NCBI GenBank assembly: GCA_000149265.1
Contig: CH003265.1
Location: 737,759 to 801,758 of the forward strand
Source: Ciona savignyi
Lineage: Eukaryota > Chordata > Ascidiacea > Phlebobranchia > Cionidae
DNA: 64,000 bases
Reading direction: 5' to 3'
Made by a program: the position numbers and the translations under genes. The stretch's first letter is position 1, and each line of letters starts with the position of its first letter. Shown here piece by piece: positions 23,732 to 38,400 of the stretch. The notes beneath the pieces were generated by a model. It saw only the letters and a program-made list of their open reading frames with translations. It had not been told where the DNA came from and made no database searches.

Positions 23732-25393
23732 ACTTTATTTCCATCTATACTTGTTAAGAATCATGTACATTGTTTAATGATGTATGTAAAATGCTTGGTA
23801 AGTTGACAGATCCACTAAGGCACCACCTATGATGGATCATTGTCCTCATAAGTTGCTGGATTGCTTGTTTTAATAACACTTTGTTTATTTGCAATGACAA
23901 AATCAACAAAAAAAATTTAATCTCGACACGGTTTAAGTATTTTAAATCTTAAACAGTTTTGGATCAAGAGTAGTAAAACTACCTTACCTTCTAATTTTGT
24001 AAAGTGAAACACATGACATGTTTTTTATTATTTTATATTGGCTCTGCCTTCTCACTGCATATTCTGTACGTCTCTTTATTTTACTGCTTAGCAGCCTTAT
24101 TTCTCGCATATTGTCATAATTGTTGAAATAACTTGTCATTCAGTATTAACATTTGTTCCATTGTGCATATAATAGCAACATACAATGCTGAAACCTTTTC
24201 AAATCGTCTGTTAATGTATGCGTATGTTAAGCAGCTTTTTCAAGACTTTTGTCGAGGTGAAATTGAAATACATTACATAAACCCAGGTCTTTAAATTCTA
24301 GTTTAACATTAAAACAATAAGTTAAACGAAAACTGCGAAAGTCAAATTGGTTGAGAACCCGATTTTTTGTCATATGTCAAAGGTCTTGGTTTTTAATGGT
24401 TAAACAAAACAAAGGAATGTCTCTGTGGACACATGGTAATCCTACATCGTTAGTCTTATTAACAACCCTTCCGTTTACCCATTAGTGAGAAAACTGGGAG
24501 TATCTTACTTAGTATGTATTTTATCAGTTAAAATTATAGATGGAATTATTGTTTCGGGATGTAATGTACAAAGTAAAAATTTTAGCAATACTTTCCATTA
24601 TTAACTTTCTTCATTTTAGGAAAAGTATTTTTTGGTATTTGCCTCGAGTCTCTATTGTTTTAATGTTTAATGCCAGCGTGCGAATAAATTATAGGTCTGT
24701 CTGTCTGTCTATTTACATAAAGTTTCACCTTGAGTTTGATCCCTGCACGGACATTCAAAACGACGTCATCTCAATAAAAACTAGATTTACAGAAAGGCAA
24801 AATAATTCGCAGCAACATTAAAAAGGGGGGCAGCATTTGTACCAAAACTGCAGGAATACCAATGCATAAGAAAAATTAAAAAAGTACCATGAACATGATC
24901 AGCTAAATTGGACGGTTTGGCAAAAAATTGAAAAACCGAAATAACAAGTTAAACACCAAAGGACACAATGACCAAAACACCATGAACACAACTCTACATA
25001 AAACAAGAAAGAACAAAATTAAAAAATTACTATAGCACGATGAAAAATTCGGATGCTATTTTAACAAATATGAATCATTGGAAGATTAAATGACAAGAGT
25101 ATAGAACTTAAACTTGATTTATCATGTGCTTTTAACAAAAAATAATACAATCAAATGTTAGTTATCTACATTAACAATAAGAGTGTTACCCTGAAGGGCG
25201 ATAAAAATGAGGCAAAATAAAACATAATAGCAGTTCACGAGACAGTATTTCATAGTTCGCGAGTTTCCCTTTCGATAACTTATGATTCAGCCCAAAAATC
25301 TTAACTTGAATATTCATTCAACCGATATTGGCAATATTTCAGGCATTTTGATTGGGCAGTTTGAATAACACGCCACTGTGACATCATAATGCT
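23732..25393. other. Intergenic, no gene seen
   Basis: AT-rich sequence between the 3' ends of the PPPY gene and the Neogenin-type gene, which converge here. A short GTCT microsatellite (about 24694-24711) and A-rich stretches are the only structure noticed. Confidence 0.5.
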
Positions 25394-28300
25394 TCACGTA
25401 AGTTCGCTGGAGCATGATGATTTCATCCCTCGAACAAAATCTTCAACATCTGCCAGTTCGCTGTTCGTTTCGTCGCTTATTAACGAGTTCTGTGGTATTA
25501 TGACTTAACTTAACATTGAAACACCACAAACAGAAGGACTTATGATTATAATATGGAAAACTTCTCTTAATGCATGTTACACATCGCGTAAACAACCAAA
25601 CATCTGTAAGAATACAGTGATCCTACACATCTAATATGCATGTAATGCTCTTTTCTAAAATACCCCAAAATAACTCTTTGAAGCATCATACATGAAATTA
25701 TGACCAATCAATCCTCAGTATAAAGGTTGCAGTCAATAAAATGATAATGATAACTAAGTATTCAAAAATGTATACTACCTAAGCAGCGTCTTAAAAAAAA
25801 ATCATATTACTGGCTGTCACCTTTCACAGTTATATTACTTTCCTCACATCGGGCTTATGTTTGATGTGTTCCTATTTAACATTACCAAAAATAAATTAGC
25901 ACCACGAAAGAAGTCAACTCACCGAAACACTGTTCCTGTGGTTTCCATACTCTGTTTGGGGGTTTCCCCTTCTGACATCATCCACATCTGCATAGAATCA
26001 GAGGTATGTTATAATATTGTAGCAATTGCTATAAGTGTTAAAACTGTATGTGCATTTTAAAGAAACGGAACCAGGATTTTGGGACATCAATATGTTAACT
26101 ATTGTTGATAACCTGTGACCTTGGCCTGTGAGATTATTGTATAACAGTCTTGTTGGGGAGACTTCAGATACAGGAGTGGTGAACAATCACAGTTATAACA
26201 CGCTGTGCACTGTGGCAGAAATAACTTCAAAAAATGCAAAACTTGGAAAATTTGTATTTTAACGGAAAATTTTGCTAAAAACAGCGTTATGAGTTTCTAT
26301 TAAAATTAACACTGCAGTATTGTATACATTGGAGAAAATACACAACAGCTATTAGCAGTACATTGGTCATTTTAAAGCAGGGTGTTCTAGGAACAGCAAA
26401 AAGTGCTAATATGCCACTGATAACAGCTAAAACATTGACTGACCGGATCTGAATTTATTTTGTCCTCGCTTTGACCTGTTGGTGTAAACGTCGTCGGAGT
26501 AGTGCACCACTGGATGGTCACTACTGTACGCGCTGTCCCCGGTACAATCTAGAATGTTGATTTTGGTGAAAAAATGTTAATTTTGGTGAAAAAATGTTGA
26601 TTTTGGTAAAAATTATAAATTTTTTAGGATGATAGGTAGTAATTGTTTAGTGAAAAGATTTTTATCCAGTCCTTTGTACTTAAGGCTATCATGTAATTTA
26701 CTTATCATGACTTGTAGCACAAAGGGGCTCAGTGTTGCCATGTATAGTGAGTATTGTCTTGTAAAAACTCAAAAAGGATCACTTTTCCAGAACTTGCGCA
26801 AACAACTTACCTGGGTACGAAAGGGTGCAATCTGTTTGATATTTGGGTGATTGGGGGGTTCCCCTTCCATTAGGTTGGAACAAGTAATGTTGGTTGGGTC
26901 TGTTACCTCGATCTGCCAACATACACACAGTGGTTATTATTTAAATTATTTAACTAAAAAAAACTGAAAAAAACAAGCATTTTGCATCAACTTTGGCTTG
27001 TTTCTGTTGCCATATTCATTGCAATTGGTGGATATGGGCGTTTATTACACAAAATTGGATAAACACGATTATTACACAGGTACTATCCTTGTTGAAGGCT
27101 ACAATCATTTATCAGGCGACTTGGACATTTAAGACCGCACATAATTATTGATTAAAACTACAAAGTATTATTACCACATTGTCATATTATGACATCACTG
27201 TAACATATTGTGCTATCACAGTACCTCTCATGTGATTGCAACTCATGCCATTGAGTGCGAGAATCTCAGAAGAAGGGAGACTCCGCGCGTAGTCGCATTT
27301 GCATTGTTCCCCCATTCGTAACGATTGCAGCTCTATTCTGTCATCGTGATGTAACAATGGGGCTGCTGTGATGATGTTGCTTCCGTTGCTACGCGACCAA
27401 CTGTCTGAGTCGTGGTTGCGGACACTTGGGGGACGACCAGTGTTCGATTTCCGCTTTTTGTACTTTGATCGATCGCTGGATAAAACAGAGATGATTCAGC
27501 ATTTGGGCAAGGTTACTTGTAATTTTTTTGCATCCATTTCTAATTATTTCAATTTAAAAAAGAAAAATAACAAACACGCAAAAAGTTGTCCATATCTCCT
27601 TAACTAATATGGTTTTTAATATGAAAATGAGATACAGACAATATTCATGGCTAAGCCATTGTTATAACATCTAATATTGTTTTTCAAACCCAGGGGCAAT
27701 TAATGGGTCATACTCAAATTGCAATAATAAACAAAAAAATCGAAAGTGTTTGAAAAGAACATGTGATAATCCGCAGCCTATGGACTTAACCCACAACCCT
27801 TTTACTGGTCATTAAAGGTCACTTTTCTGACCAATTTAAAGCTTATATGGTAACGAGTAAGACCAGGAATCAAAATATTGTTGAATTGAAACCAGCACTT
27901 CCTACCTAGTCAGTTGTTTCCTAACAAGGCATTAAACTGATGCTGCTTGAATGAATAACGACCAAATATTATCAAAACACACTTACACGGCTCTGTTCCT
28001 GCATACAACCAGCGTGGCAATGACGACCACACTGATCACCAGCAATGCTACACCCCCTATTATCATGTACAACATCCATGTTGGCATTATCCATGTCGAT
28101 TCTGTGAAAAAGATTTTAACATGATACACAAATGCTTGTTTGTGATTATAATGATATGTATGATATAATATTTATGTTTATTATAGTGAATAGGGAAACC
28201 AACAGGCTTAGCACACAAGCAATAATCCGATTACCACTTGCCCGCAGTCGGGTACCGGAGATATTGGACTGTGTTATGTATGATTCTCATGTTTCTTCAA

Positions 28301-31300
28301 TTTAGTAGAACCCATTAATACGCTGGGTTCAGGCAATGTGCATTAAGTGATTTGCCCAAGGCACAACCAAGATAGCGACCAGTTTGGAACCTGCAACCCT
28401 TTGGTTGATAGGCGGCGCATTAATACACCAAACCAATCAGTTGGCTAATGTTCACTTTACGGTCTAGATAAGCACAGGATATGTGGATATTATAAAATAT
28501 TTTAATATTCGACACTGTTTTACTATTCCTACTTCACTTTAATAGATACTGCATTGCCCAATGTTTTCTACTGAAACAGAATATGTAATATTTAACATAT
28601 TTTAAAAATCAATCCTAATTTGATGTTCGTAAATAAACGCCGCAGAATGTAAACAAAATAATTATATTGCAATTCTGTATGTAATTACTATGGCTGTTCC
28701 TCTACATGGATTGTAACAAAGGTTAACAAACGGAATAAATATATTGAACCATTTCTTGGTTATGGATTTTTCAGTTTTAAATTATCTAACATTAATATCT
28801 CGAAAAATCGAAATCTCTTTAATTGGTCAATACTTTGTACTGAAGAATGACATATACTAATGTAATATGGTAGAGTTGTGCAGTCTGCATTAGCTTTTTT
28901 TAATTATCAGATTACTATTTTGTTTGGTATGTAATAAAATCAGCTGAAGTTTTTATAGGTAAAGTGACAACATATTAGTTTACCAGGTAACCGATGCACA
29001 GTAACCTACCAATATTGCTAGAAATATAATTAAGGGGTTGGCTGACATAACAGCTTCCATGTTTATTTGATCAAATTTTATTCTTTTGGATTGGGCCCTT
29101 GGCCCAGAAACTTACTTGACACTTGTCCATTGGAGGCAATCAGGCATTTAAAAAAGTAATATTTAATAATACAGAGTGGAGTGAATTTGGAAAACAGGTT
29201 GAATGCGATGCATTAGGATGATTTACCCCCTCACCCACTAGCGTGCCCCAGTATAAACAGGGAATTACCCAACCTTACCATAATGTTAACAATTTCCACA
29301 AACCTTGTTTTAATTTCGGAGCGCTCTTGGTCTTATATTCGATAATATCGGAATAAGGTCCAACACCCATTGGGTTCCTAGCGAGTGCTTTGATGTAATA
29401 TTGAGTGTCAAGTGTGAGACCCTTGATGACAGTTGACAACTTATCGCCCACCACTGGCTCGAAAACCCAGTTCGCAAAATTGTGGTGCGGGTCCGTGGTA
29501 TAAAATATCAAGTAACCTGAGTGAGATTGGGTAAATTTAGGAATATGTGGCATATAGCATTAGATTTAAAGTAAATACTAATAGCTATGGTAGTTAGTTG
29601 AAGTTATTGGTAATAGCTTATATGTTTGTGGATTGGCCTATAAAAAATGTTAGGTGCTATTTTGAAAAAAAATATGGCACAAATGTCGATTTTATCAATC
29701 GTGTTTAAGCCGAGAGTGAATATAAATATAAATTCGTCCAGATGTTATGCACAATACAATTAATCATTTTTATTTGTTGCATAGGTTTATAAACAAACTG
29801 TAAAAAGCCCGCTGGATGAGAAAATTTGAGAATACATAAATGATTATGTGTGAATGATCCAGTTAATATTATTAATATTAGCATGTATAGTTACTTTTGT
29901 TGAATACATACCACTAGATTGTACATAGCTAGATTGTTTGTATGGAGTTAATATGGAGTGCCGTGCACAGGAGCAGTCACAAATCAGGAGTCATTTTCTC
30001 CGAAAACATGACTTACCATTCAGTTCTCCATTCGGTTCTTCTGGAGGTTGCCAGTTGAGTTGGACGGAGGTTAGATCGTCCAAATCCATGACGGTGAGGT
30101 CAGTCGGCGGTGATCCTGGCTCTGGAAGACATTTTTTAAGTTGATTTCTTAAATTTGATTTGTTTGTTATTGCAAAGCGTCAATAATCCCTAATATTTAA
30201 AAAATTTAGAACAAGAAAAATGTATGAAATTGTTTGGTGTTAAGATAAAAGAGTCCAAAATTGCATGAACATGAAAATTGGGAAATAGTAAAACGGAAAC
30301 TCAATTTCATTATTAATCATAGAAACTTGAGTATCAAATCCAAAATATCTCAATAGAGGAAAAGTATTTTCGGCTTCATAACTTTTATTAATGCAAAATA
30401 ATTAACATTCTATATTATATAACCCAAACATTCAATAAAATTACAAAAATAATAAAAAAATAAATGAAAGAATTGATGATAAATGTTTTTGGACTAAAAA
30501 GTTAAAAAACGACATACTACTCTGTTTAGTGGTGGCAGATTCTATCATGGACCAGCTGGAGCGCTTTCGACCACGAACAGTTTTCACGGCAACTTCATAC
30601 ATGGTGTACGGACGCAACGCGTGGATCAAACAGTAGGTGGTGGTTGAGTTCAAAATACGAACTCGTGGCTCACTTGGCACGTTGGTTTTGTAGCGGATCT
30701 GAAAAAAGTGGTTTTCGAATATTAACATACATTACGGGAGAATCTGAATAAATGAAAACCGAGGTTGGATTATAATTACCATTAGTTAAAAATGATGCAT
30801 TTTGCAAATGTTTTGTCTGTGCTATGGACGCATCAGCAGAGCAATAAGTAAGATAAGATTTCACTATAAAATGCATACTGCTTTACTTACATTTCCTTTT
30901 ATATCTATATATACTGGTTTATTAATATTATTTTGTTTAATAAGTACCAGAAAGGGCAACTTCTTTTCTTATCGACTGTAACAAAATGTTTTACATAAAA
31001 AGAATGATTTAGTAGGTGAGTTAATTGACAACCTTGTATATAATGAAGATTAAAAACAATAAAACCTCAAAAATAAAACAAGTAAGAGTTAGAAATAATA
31101 GTGCGAAAGATTAAGCATTATAGAAGCAAACAAATGGTCATCAGTTTAAAAGTTGCTTCAACAAATGATACACATTACACAGGCATTATACAAAAACTTT
31201 TTTTTACATTTGTTACAATGTTCCATTTTTAGCAATGTTACGCCACAGACGCAGATGTTTCACTAAAGTTCCAATTACTAAGAACTTATAACCCGCAGAC

Positions 31301-32353
31301 TCATTCATGCACATGTTATGAGCACTTAACAGTAAGTATAAGCATCACTATCAGGTAACCTTCACAGGTGAACATGGACTTCGCTGGGTTTCCTTCAAAT
31401 TTCACCGCAAGACTTGAAAGTGGAAGCCAAGCTGCGCTGATGGAAATTGTCAGCAACAAATCAGCCATGACCGAGCTTTATTTACCCAAGCGATCAGCCA
31501 GAAAGCATTAGCTTTCACCTGAGGCAGGGTAGATTTGTATCGGGGAAAAATAGCTCAAGTTTTTAAATGGAGAGAGATAGATTTACAGCCAGCAGGTGTG
31601 AGGTGGTGTGCTTTGTTTTTCTTTTCTGTGGTTTCACGTTGGCGCAGCCTAGCTGTCCACGCATGTGCACATGCGATTATTACGCCTCGACCCATACCAT
31701 CAACTGTGATAGTCAAGATTTTAACGAACTGCCGGATGACATTCCGGAGTGGACAACCGAGCTCAGTTTCGACGGCAACTACTTAACGACATTGGACACC
31801 ACTGGCTTCAGAACCACTGTCTATTTTGAAGCATTTAAAATCCGTTATAATGAAATTACGAGTATAAAATTAACAAACACATCTGAACAACTGTTACCGG
31901 GAAAAAGAGGAGCCTGCAACGACGTCCTGGCAATATTTCCGAGACTAAAGTTCGTTAATTTACGTGGAAACAAACTGCGCAGCCTTCCAAAGTGTTTATT
32001 ATACTCGTGGCCGGTTTTGGAAATTTTGAATTTAAACGACAACAAGTTCCAAAGTATATCACATTTAAACTTCGCCAATCACTTGTCGCATGGGTCAAGC
32101 TTAAAAGAGCTGTCACTCAAACGGAACCGGATAAGCACACTGACAAACCGGGACCTGCAAACCCCATCAACAAGCTTACGTGGATTGGTCACATTAAATC
32201 TGGATGAAAACATAATATCAAGTATACGTAGTGGGATGTTTATGTTTCTACCAGAGTTACGTGATATAAGCCTAAAGGACAACTTGATAAGGTATGACAC
32301 AGTTTATATGATATTGTTTTGTTAAGTACAACAATTTTAACATTATGGTTCGG

Positions 32354-32403
<50 letters not shown>

Positions 32404-35400
32404 TGTACTTTTTGTCATGATTTAGGCATTTAATCAACTACTGAATAAATAACTCAAAATGTTAATTGCAATTGTTATAAAAGTATTTGTTTTTTTACTA
32501 CAGCATTGTTCCTGACTACGCTTTCATTACATCCGGGCATAAAGTGGAAGAGATTTTGTTGCAGCGAAACCGTATCAGATTTCTATCACAGCGTGCTTTC
32601 GCCGGTTTGCCGCAGTTGCGCGTTGTTGACATCAGTCACAACTTGATTTCGTGCATCACATCCACATTGGCTACTTGCGCCACTCTGCCGGTGCACGGGA
32701 CCAGGTTTGAGCGCAATTTGAGGGAGAATTTATCTTCGCAATCAAGGTTTGAGGTCAATTTTCGCTCCCTGATGACAGTGAGAATTCAATCGAATCCGTG
32801 GCGATGTGATTGCCGGCTCAGATCGCTCATGCCGAACCAAACCTTTCTCCGGGCATTTCACCCCCCGATGTCGAGTGCAAGGTGTGCACATCCATCAACA
32901 ATGAGGGATTATTACGTCACAACAGTGGTAGAACAATTACTTCATTGTGAGGAATAAGCAATTTGTAAATTTGGCACGTTTTTTACGCTAAATTTTGTGC
33001 TGGGTCAATTTGTGTTGATTAAATTGTCAATTAAACTACCAAATGAATAAACGAATCGTACACAAGCAATTCCAGTGCCAGTACTATAATTTAAAGTTCT
33101 TAATCATTAGGTTGTAAAATTTTGTTTACTGCAATTAATTAAAACCATGCGATTTTAACTTTTAGAATTCTTTGCAACACGAAGTGAACTATCCATTCAG
33201 CTTAGTTGGTTATCTTAGTCAAAACTCAATTACAACCGCTTTGGCAAGATAATTGAGGAAACGGGCAAGTTAAGCACACATAATGACTGTAATTTCGTGC
33301 CACAACAATCTCCTGTTTGGTTAAGATAACTAAACACACACAGATAGCTATGAGATAAAGTGCCAAATGCAGACTGCGAGACGCTGACGCCGTAATACCA
33401 TTGGAGAAGGGAAAATGTAACGAATTCTAACGAGTTTAATATAAAACATATTAAGCTACCATCCCTTCACAGTTGGATTAACCCAAAAATAAATGGTGTT
33501 TATTAAATCAATTAGTTGCACTAAGCTAAAGTAAAAACAAAAGTCGTAAAAACAATAAACACAAATAGGTTGTTCGCCGATTCATTATCATTAACATGGA
33601 ATGTAAGTTTAAAATTTGAATGATTTTTTTAACTGCATTGCACTTTCTTAACACACATTAAATTTTTGCAATTTATTAGTTACAGCACCAAGTAAAAATT
33701 AAGTGACCAGAATCAATCTAATACTACAGCGCACTGTGAATGACAATCGTCAGCAGATAAGGATACCAGTAATTTCTCATTTCAAAGTAGAAATTGAAAC
33801 CCGCATTCCCTTGAAATTACCCAATGACATGTCAATCCTGGGTGCGTTGGGGCACGACTGTTTAAACATGGAGATAGCAAATATTGCGGCTTTCCCAAGG
33901 TATGCTAAGATGCTGGGCTAATGACAGACGTTTAATATTAATTAAATGATAATGCTCCAAGATGTAAATTTGCAGAATGATAACGAATGTAATAGACGAC
34001 TAAAAAGGTATAAATACATGTTACTGACGTGTTTTTTATGTTACATTTACGATAACCAGCAATTAATGGTCAGATGAGTGTATTAGCAAATTTATAATAG
34101 TTTGAAATCTTGAAAAATTTAATTTTGATTATAAAAGGTATATATTTTATCAAATATGTTTAGACAAATCTCAAACACATGTAATATAATACACATATAT
34201 AACATGTTTGTAACATGACTGACAGGCGTAATATCTGCAAAGCAATAAAGACACTGCATACCACACATCATCAATAAAAGTGGTGATGAACCAACATGAA
34301 TATTGACTAGCTTGTAATACAATATTAATAAAGACTAACAAGCGTCATGCTTGTATTATGAGCAAACCTGTTGGGAGCTTTTACGCAGTTGAAAGTATTT
34401 TTGCAAACAAGCCAGAGAGCTACTTGACCAGAAAAGCGCAATAGTGGATAATTGTTCTGCTCCATTTTTGGCATAAAATTATTGCTGTTGTGATTAATCA
34501 CAATTACAGTGAAAAACCTAAATATACCATTATATATCATGATCATGAAGACTATTACTTACTTAAGTGTGAAAAGTTGGAAATATTTCAATCAAATTGC
34601 CAACAATCGCTAAGACACAGAATTGTCAATTACAGAGGGTTTTTCAGTTTGTTATTTAAATATGTCTGTATTTCCATATTTCCGAATTTAAGCCTACAGC
34701 ATATCGTTAATAATATGTAGAAAAATTCAACTCACTATGTAGTAGTTGGAAGACTTTGCGTGAGAGTCATGCCAGGACACATTAATTGTGGTTGGGGTTA
34801 GTACGTCAATATTGAGTGCAAGTGGGGGGTAGGGGTCCTCTATGTCATCTGTGTATTGGAATGGAGTATTGTGTTATTTTTCATATGTTATTTAAAATAT
34901 TTACAAAACTGTCCATTACTTGTAATGTAGCACGTGTATTTTCAAAATATTTACAATCTTTAAAATCGCAATATTAGTTTTTTCTCCACTCTATTTCTTA
35001 ATGCTTCACCTCTACCCAGTGCAATGCAATGTTCTTTATTTTAGTAAGTGGTTTATCTCCTTCCCTCCTATTAGTTTAGTTTTTTCCTGGTAGTTTTTTT
35101 CCTGGTCCCAATCCGAAGTTAAAATTAGCTGAAAACTTGTTGGAAACCTAAGAGATCCTACCTTCAGCTGCTTTTGTCCGAACTTTGATCAAACTTTTTA
35201 CGCCTCGACCGATTCTGTTCCCGGCTCTCACACTTATGAAGTACTGAGTGGATGGATCTATGGAGGGAGGGGTTATATTGAAACCATAATATTTGTACAG
35301 CACTAAAAACCTTAGTAAAATGAATGCAGTACTAAACATTAACAATCTATCTACAATTACAAAGACCAGTTTTTTAATTTTATGTTTGATTTTATATTTA

Positions 35401-38400
35401 TTACATATTTGTTGTTTGAAACACTTTAAGGTGTAATCACGTGGTGGTAAGAGCTTCACTGTGGTGACTTTGCAATAAATTGGTTTTAAATAATTAATAA
35501 TTGCTATAAAACTATATTTTAGTCCATAACATACTGTGAACAGTGATCAATCAGCTTACCTAGCCCAGTGATCCTGTAAATCCGAACTTTATTATCGACG
35601 GTGTGCGACTTTTCATGGGGGGCTCTTCTACCCCAGTCGATCACATAAAACCGTATGTACACGTTTTCCGCTGGGGGGCGCCATGATATAATGATCTCGG
35701 TCGAAAAACGTTGTGTCGTCAGAAATAGGGGTTTACCCGGAGGGGTGGATTCTGTAGGGGGTTAAAAAGGTGATACTGGATTCATATACAGATCCTAATT
35801 ATATTGGTTTTTTTTATTCTTTTTGTCCAACTATTAATTTGCAAATAAGGTGTTGATAATTAGAACAGTGCTTAACAAAATAAAACAAGCTGTTTTGATA
35901 TTGTTTGTACGACAAGTTAAAAGAAACCAATTCTAAAGATAAATGGGTATACGAATCTACAAATTCGAGGAATTGTTTTCAAGAACCACACTTGATTAAA
36001 TTAAATTTATTTTAAAACATTTGATCTATAGGGATGTGAATAATATCAAATACGAATATTAAATTAACCCATAAATCATCTGAAAAAGCCATAAAAAACG
36101 AGAAATCTAATAAAAGAAATGTCACCGGTCTAGACATGGTTATCATTTTTAAATTAGGGCATTATGTATCTTTTCATCTCGGGAATTCCTAACCTGGTCT
36201 GTCACGTTTGGGTGTTTCGAAGAAATATCTCTGCGACGGTGGTCCTCCCCCCATGTTGGTGGAAGCTTGCATGCGCAAGGAATACTCTGTGTTCCTCGTC
36301 AAGCCTGGGAAGCAATGGATATTGAGGTGTCGGTAACGTTCCGTAATAATGGAGCAAATATTTGCACCAATTCTATGTGTGCACGGGTAACGGTTGTTCG
36401 ATTGAAAAAGGAATTGTGAAAGAGGAAAGATACTCGTGCATGCAATAATATTGTGCGGCGTTTTGAATGAATAAAATAATGGTCGGTTAAATTTCGATAA
36501 TGTCAAGCCACATAAATAAACAAATTACTAGCTAAGACAAATAAATATGTACTCAGTGTAGTTTTACGATAGTATTTCTCCTTTAAAGGCAAAAACATTT
36601 CTATAGGGTACCATCGAGCATTAACATATAATATAATAAGGAAAATAACTTGTTTAACAATCTGTTGTCAGGTAAGCATTAAAAAAATCAAGAAACAGTT
36701 ACTGATTTGTATGTAAACCAAACAAAAAAGCACTTAATTAATGCGAAAAACATCTTTAAACCTACATATACATGTAAAGTTGTGCTTAACTTTATGTTAA
36801 AAATTGTCCAATTAAACAGATTTAGAATTTTTGTTAATTTAGTACACCACGTTTTTAATCTGTCAAAGAAATGACAGAAAACAATTCATTATTTTTTCTG
36901 ATCAGTTAACATTTATCAGAAAGTATACACACAAATCCTAAATATAACTAAAAGCGTATCGTAGTTATTTGTATTCTATGGGCTAACAGGGTTAACTTGA
37001 CATAATCATCAGTTTCTGGGAATTTATGAAATATGCAAAAGGTAAATCACATTTTTGACATCCAATGTCATAATGTTTGCAAATCCCGTCTTGCGCATAC
37101 ATGTTTTTAATTGGTAGCCTTTCCTGATCATCCAGATTTATTACCCAATAAATTCAAAGCACAAACCCAAAGCCCACTAAGTAAATGTTGTTCAAATTAA
37201 GTGAACTAACAAGCACAAAGAGACAGCTATTGAGTTTCAAACACTTAGAGGCTTTTTAGACGCTTTTGTTACATTTGACAAAATACCTGTCAAAAGAAAC
37301 TGTGTTTTGTCAGGTGGTACGTCGAGAAATTGAGTTTCTCGGCTGTCTTTGTTGCGAAGCCGTATTTTGTAGCCGAACAAACGTCCATTGATGTGGCTTT
37401 GCGGCAGTGGGGTCCAACGCACAATTGCAGTGTTGCTCGTTTCGGATATCACAGTGATGTTTTGTGGAGCCAAATCCGGCACTGATCACAAAAGAGGAAA
37501 AAATTTATTACGTTTTTTTTGCAGCAATCTTCAAAAATTCGATGTCGAATTTTTTCTAGTACAAAACCTACAATTTGTTTCATGGATGACAGACATTACA
37601 CAAAGACAGTATAAAAACAAAACTCTTTTTAAATTGGACTAAATATGCTCTTTATATCTCATACTGTCGTAAATAAATATTTGTTCTATTCTGGTCAGCT
37701 CTGTACCAGAATCATAATTTGCTATTTTCAGTTTTACACCTGGGTCCACAGCACATATATGTATATAATAAATTTAACTACACATATATATATATTTTTG
37801 TAAAATATAGAACACTTAACTTTAGATACATTTACCCAATACCAAAAATCAATGTCCTATCATAACAACATCAAAATTAAATATAAAACTTAAAAGGATT
37901 TGATACCAATATCTTGATGTACAGCTAGTACTTACGACAAAAACATGTGTTGCCATGCAAGCATAATAAACGATTTAAATAGAACCACATACTGTACAGG
38001 TGTACATATTTAACTTGTTTTATTGGTGCTTGAATGCAATGCTTATCTTGGTAAAAATGTGCATAATGATATGGTTATTATATTTAAATTTCAGTGTTAA
38101 TCCTTAATCGTTATGTGTAAGTCGTATGTGCAGAATTTTAGCACCTATTTTGGGTTGATGGGTAAAAATTCGTGTCAATGTGTTTTCTCACATGTTACAT
38201 CTTACTTTCTGTCTACATACAGGCTCATTTTATTTGGTAAATTATAATCCAACGTACCACTTTCTGCAGTTCTTGTTGAAACAGGCGGCGAAAATTGTCC
38301 ATTTAATGTTCCAATTTTGATTTCATACACAGCGTATTTATCAAGGCGGTCTACAACCACAGTCGTGTTTCGTGTTGTTATAATCTGAAATGATGATTGT

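Noticed and set aside
24540-24821. 93-residue frame in the intergenic region
   Set aside because: No domain, no start or splice context, and it runs through a GTCT microsatellite.
32360-32402. Short regular repeats considered as a CRISPR-like array
   Set aside because: A simple TA microsatellite in an animal intron; there are no spacers.
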